8,751 nt of DNA from Acidobacteriota bacterium (lineage in GTDB: Bacteria > Acidobacteriota > Thermoanaerobaculia > Gp7-AA8): the NCBI GenBank assembly GCA_003223695.1, contig QHVY01000263.1, positions 1 to 8,751 on the forward strand, read 5' to 3'. The position numbers were made by a program, and so were the translations under genes. Below, one piece after another: positions 6,112 to 8,751 of this stretch; position 1 is the stretch's first letter; every line of letters begins with the position of its first letter. The notes under the pieces are model-generated. The model made no database searches. It saw only the letters and a list, made by a program, of their open reading frames with translations, and was not told the origin of the DNA.

Positions 6112-7929
6112 TTAGGCGTGAGCCTCGAGCCAAAGGCCTAGAGTCAGAAGACCCCAGGTCCGATAACTCTGTTCGCGTGCCGCGGAGCGATTGGCGCCCG
6201 GCAGCAGAGTTTTCAACTTTGATCCCGGTGCGAAGACACGTGCCAATAGCGGCTGCACATCCGACCGTTGCAGCCATTGAGCGACCGGCGCCCCGAATCC
6301 CTGCTTTGGCCGATTCCACAATGATTGCGGCCAGAGGACATTGAACGCCCGTCGGAAAACGACTTTAGTCTCCTCATCGCGGACTTTGAGATCGGAAGGA
6401 AGCGAAAGCGCGAACTCCACGAGGTCTCGATCGAGGAAGGGAGCGCGCGTTTCCAGCCCGTGCGCCATTGCTGCCCGATCGACCTTGAGAAGAATGTCGC
6501 CCGGCAAATACGACGTGACGTCGAAATGAAAGGCACGATTGAGTCCCTCGGTCGTATCATCGGGACGGTAGTAGTCGCCCGGCACATACGACTCGACTTT
6601 CTGTCCGCCCCAGAGCTGGCGTCGGTCCGATGCATCGATCATCGTTTGGCACATGAAGCTGCGCGTCCACGGGTCGTGCCACCGTGCCGCGAGTCGTGCA
6701 GCATAAGAGCGCGCGATGACCGCACGATTGCGATGGCGCTGCAGGCGATTCACAATACGCAGAATCGTCCACTGCAACAGCGGCAGCGCCATGCGCTCGG
6801 CGCGAATGAGCGGCAAATACCACCCGTAACCGCCCATCATTTCGTCGCCGCCGTCGCCGGTCAGAACCACCTTCACCCACTGCCTCGCATATTGCGAAAG
6901 AAGGTACGTCGGTATATTTGAGCTGTCGGCGAATGGCTCGTCATAGACCTCGGCCATCCGCTGCAGTAATGTTGCAATGTCGGGCGCGCCGAGATCGATT
7001 TCGTGATGTTCCGTGGAGTAACGCAGCGCGACCTCGCGCGCGTATGGCAGCTCATTGATGGATTCGCCGAAGCCGACAGAGAACGTCTTGATCGGAATCC
7101 CAGACTGTTCCTGCATCAGGGCGACGATGGTGCTGGAATCGAGTCCGCCGCTCAGAAACGCGCCAACTGGGACGTCAGCGACCATTTGTCTGGCAACGGA
7201 TTGCCGCAGAAGGCGACGCAGCTCCTCGGCCGCCTCTTCGATGGATATGGGCGCCGTCCTCAAACGCGGCGTCCAGTAAGGCCTGACCGTCGTTTCGCCG
7301 TTCTGCCAGACGAGATAGTGACCCGGAGGGAGCGTCTTGACCTCTTTGTAGATGGTGCGATCGGGCGGCAGATATCCAAGGGCCAGATAACCATCGACTG
7401 AGGCCAGATCAATCGACGTTGGCACGAGCCCGGACGCAGTGATCGCTTTTATTTCTGAGCCGATGACGAACGAGCCATCCGGTTTCGTCGCGTAGTACAG
7501 CGGTTTTTCGCCAAACAAATCGCGTGCAGCAAAGAGCCGCCTCTCCAGGCAATCCCAAATCGCAAAGGCGAACATTCCGCGCAATCGGTCGAGGAGTCCT
7601 AAATCCCACTGTTTTAAGCCACAAAGAAGGACTTCTGTGTCGGATTGCGTTCGGAGCTCATGCCCAAAGCCGATGAGCTCTCGCCGCAGCTCGCGATAGT
7701 TGTAGATTTCGCCATTGAACGTGATCCAGTACCTCTCCGAGGCGTCGGGCATCGGTTGCGCTCCTGCAGAGAGATCGATCACACTCAAGCGTGTGTGACC
7801 TAACTGGCACCCTGCAACCGCTGCGTACGCGTATGCATCTGGTCCTCGGTGCCCGAGGCGCTTGACCATTCGGGTGATGGCTCCGCTGTCGACGATGCTA
7901 CCCCCGCCAATCGCGCTAATGCCGCACAC
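6112..7929 (-). CDS. asnB-like: Glutamine-hydrolysing asparagine synthase family amidotransferase (AsnB-like)
   Basis: A 605-residue protein with an N-terminal class II glutamine amidotransferase domain and a C-terminal ATP-pyrophosphatase synthetase domain. It starts with GTG so that Cys2, the glutaminase nucleophile, follows directly ('MCGIS'). Other glutaminase motifs are 'HRGPD' (27-31), 'HTRLSVIDLS' (45-54) and 'NGEIYNY' (72-78). The synthetase P-loop 'SGGLDSS' is at 260-266, with 'LTGDGGDE' at 356-363, 'KVDRAAMAHGLETRAPFLD' at 482-500 and 'PKQGFGAP' at 541-548. Every key motif is intact and the length is normal for the family. It could simply make asparagine, but its place between a beta-helix gene and sugar-nucleotide genes favours amidation of a sugar carboxylate, as proposed for WbpS in O-antigen synthesis. 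The start overlaps the preceding gene by 14 bases. The enzyme family is secure; the substrate is inferred. Confidence 0.9.
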   Translation of the reverse strand: MCGISAIGGGSIVDSGAITRMVKRLGHRGPDAYAYAAVAGCQLGHTRLSVIDLSAGAQPMPDASERYWITFNGEIYNYRELRRELIGFGHELRTQSDTEVLLCGLKQWDLGLLDRLRGMFAFAIWDCLERRLFAARDLFGEKPLYYATKPDGSFVIGSEIKAITASGLVPTSIDLASVDGYLALGYLPPDRTIYKEVKTLPPGHYLVWQNGETTVRPYWTPRLRTAPISIEEAAEELRRLLRQSVARQMVADVPVGAFLSGGLDSSTIVALMQEQSGIPIKTFSVGFGESINELPYAREVALRYSTEHHEIDLGAPDIATLLQRMAEVYDEPFADSSNIPTYLLSQYARQWVKVVLTGDGGDEMMGGYGWYLPLIRAERMALPLLQWTILRIVNRLQRHRNRAVIARSYAARLAARWHDPWTRSFMCQTMIDASDRRQLWGGQKVESYVPGDYYRPDDTTEGLNRAFHFDVTSYLPGDILLKVDRAAMAHGLETRAPFLDRDLVEFALSLPSDLKVRDEETKVVFRRAFNVLWPQSLWNRPKQGFGAPVAQWLQRSDVQPLLARVFAPGSKLKTLLPGANRSAAREQSYRTWGLLTLGLWLEAHA

Positions 7930-8751
7930 TTCTCATCCTCGATCCAACATCGATGTTCGCGCCGATGTCTTTGCCGTCGGTGCCGGCGTTCTTGTAAGGA
8001 CTGTTCGCCTGCAAGCGGTAATCGCCTCCCGCATAATTTGCGAATCCAATATTGCTCATTGAATCCGGGAAAAAATTTCCCGTGGGATAGTCAGACGCGC
8101 GGCCGCCCTGGATCACATTGGCTCGAAACACAGCGCCGGGAAAATATGAACTGAGGGCGCCAGCGGGATCGCCATAATAGTTGTCCCCGCCCACGCCGTA
8201 TACAGCATTCAGAACAATATTGTTCGTGAACGTAAAGCCGTGGTTCAGCTCTCCGCAGGCGACAAGAACAGCGTTGGTTTCAAATGCGGTATTGTGGTCC
8301 ACTGTAATATCGGCAGCACCGCTAAGAATCTGAAAGACATTGCCGAAGCCTTCCCAATTGACGTTGCTAACGTCATCGAAGACATTGTCACGGATGAGAA
8401 TCCGCTTGGTCTGTTGGCTCGGATGGATGTCGTCCGTGCCCAGGATGTTCATGCCGGATGAGACGTGTCGGACGAGATTGTTTCGGAACGTGATGTCGCG
8501 AACCATGGACCATGGTGAGTCGCCGTCCTGGTTCCGAGGCGTAAACACAATTGAGTAACCGTTCTGTGCCTGAGGCCAGTTGTACTCCAAAAGATTGTGC
8601 TCGATAAGAACACGGCGTGCGTTTTTCAATTCAAACAGATTCTTGATGGTCCAGTGACTATTGCGCCAGCTGAGTGGCTTCGAAAGGTGGTTATTTCGAA
8701 TGACGATATCGGATGGAACCAGATTGATGATGGCCGGATCGCTGCCACCAA
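7916..8751 (-). CDS. Right-handed beta-helix protein, 5' partial, paralog of the plus-strand gene
   Basis: The frame is open to the right edge (residues reading 'GGSDPAIINLVPSDIVIRNN' enter from outside), so the start and any signal peptide lie beyond the window; the TTG at 8629 is an internal leucine. About 278 residues are visible. Short strands with Asn turns ('IRNNHL', 'IEHNLL', 'FRNNLV', 'IRDNVF', 'VDHNTA', 'FTNNIV') indicate a right-handed parallel beta-helix. It aligns throughout with the plus-strand protein and shares 'YGVGGDNYYGDP' and 'SPYKNAGTDGKD'. Unlike that copy it has no proline linker, Ig or CBM6 modules: it ends about ten residues after the beta-helix with 'GSRMRSVRH', and those codons also serve as the amidotransferase ribosome-binding site and start. 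It is the most upstream operon gene visible here. It probably acts outside the cell on or with the polymer made by the operon; the exact activity is unknown. Confidence 0.85.
   Translation of the reverse strand, partial: GGSDPAIINLVPSDIVIRNNHLSKPLSWRNSHWTIKNLFELKNARRVLIEHNLLEYNWPQAQNGYSIVFTPRNQDGDSPWSMVRDITFRNNLVRHVSSGMNILGTDDIHPSQQTKRILIRDNVFDDVSNVNWEGFGNVFQILSGAADITVDHNTAFETNAVLVACGELNHGFTFTNNIVLNAVYGVGGDNYYGDPAGALSSYFPGAVFRANVIQGGRASDYPTGNFFPDSMSNIGFANYAGGDYRLQANSPYKNAGTDGKDIGANIDVGSRMRSVRH
7937..7940 (-). promoter_or_regulatory. Ribosome-binding site of the amidotransferase, inside the upstream gene
   Basis: The minus strand reads GAGG (within GGATCGAGGATGAGAA) seven bases before the GTG start at 7929. 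The site lies within the last codons of the upstream beta-helix gene, so translation of the two is probably coupled. It supports GTG as the start, together with the requirement for Cys at position 2. Confidence 0.65.

Noticed and set aside
5216..6115. 299-codon open frame on the plus strand opposite the dehydrogenase
   Set aside because: It lies entirely over the conserved dehydrogenase, is rich in Arg/His/Asp, and shows no domain or ribosome-binding site.
6089..6319. N-terminal extension of the dehydrogenase to an upstream ATG at 6319
   Set aside because: It would overlap the amidotransferase gene by 208 bases, the added 77 residues resemble no family member, and a good ribosome-binding site precedes the ATG at 6088.
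8503..8515. Palindromic sequence CCATGGACCATGG
   Set aside because: It lies inside the coding region of the beta-helix protein and encodes the conserved 'PWSMV' segment, so an operator role has no support.
1..8751. Terminal inverted repeat or composite mobile element formed by the two beta-helix genes
   Set aside because: The similarity is clear in protein but only moderate in DNA, and there are no transposase genes, short terminal repeats or target duplications.

Overview
This is a GC-rich bacterial chromosomal fragment (around 60% GC by eye). It carries a surface or exopolysaccharide locus bounded by two large right-handed beta-helix proteins. No rRNA, tRNA, transposase, phage gene or CRISPR array is visible. 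The organism cannot be fixed from the sequence. Long secreted beta-helix proteins with Big_7-type Ig repeats and CBM6-like modules, next to sugar-nucleotide genes, would suit a soil or sediment bacterium such as an Acidobacteriota member, but that is only a guess.

Layout: a plus-strand gene enters from the left edge and stops at 3043. It encodes a beta-helix domain, a run of eight prolines, and then Ig / CBM6 / Ig / CBM6 / Ig / Ig modules. A 274-base gap with a perfect 10-bp GC-rich hairpin separates it from a minus-strand operon that reads toward it. In transcription order the operon holds (i) a second beta-helix protein, 5' end beyond the right edge, stop at 7916; (ii) a glutamine-dependent asparagine-synthase-type amidotransferase, 7929 to 6112; (iii) a GDP-mannose/UDP-glucose 6-dehydrogenase, best matched to the AlgD (GDP-mannose dehydrogenase) type, 6088 to 4754; and (iv) a GT4-like glycosyltransferase, 4757 to 3318. 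The joins are tight: a 14-base overlap, a 23-base gap and a 4-base ATGA overlap. One transcript with translational coupling is therefore likely.

How the genes may work together (inference): the dehydrogenase makes a nucleotide-activated uronic acid, possibly GDP-mannuronate. The amidotransferase could convert a carboxyl of that sugar or of the polymer to an amide, as the AsnB-like WbpS is thought to do for O-antigen uronamides. The glycosyltransferase adds a sugar to the growing chain. The two homologous beta-helix proteins could bind, epimerise or cleave the polymer outside the cell; several alginate epimerases and lyases use the same fold. The beta-helix parts are clear paralogs (well over half identical by eye). 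The plus-strand copy carries a long adhesive tail, while the operon copy is bare and ends exactly where the next gene's ribosome-binding site begins.
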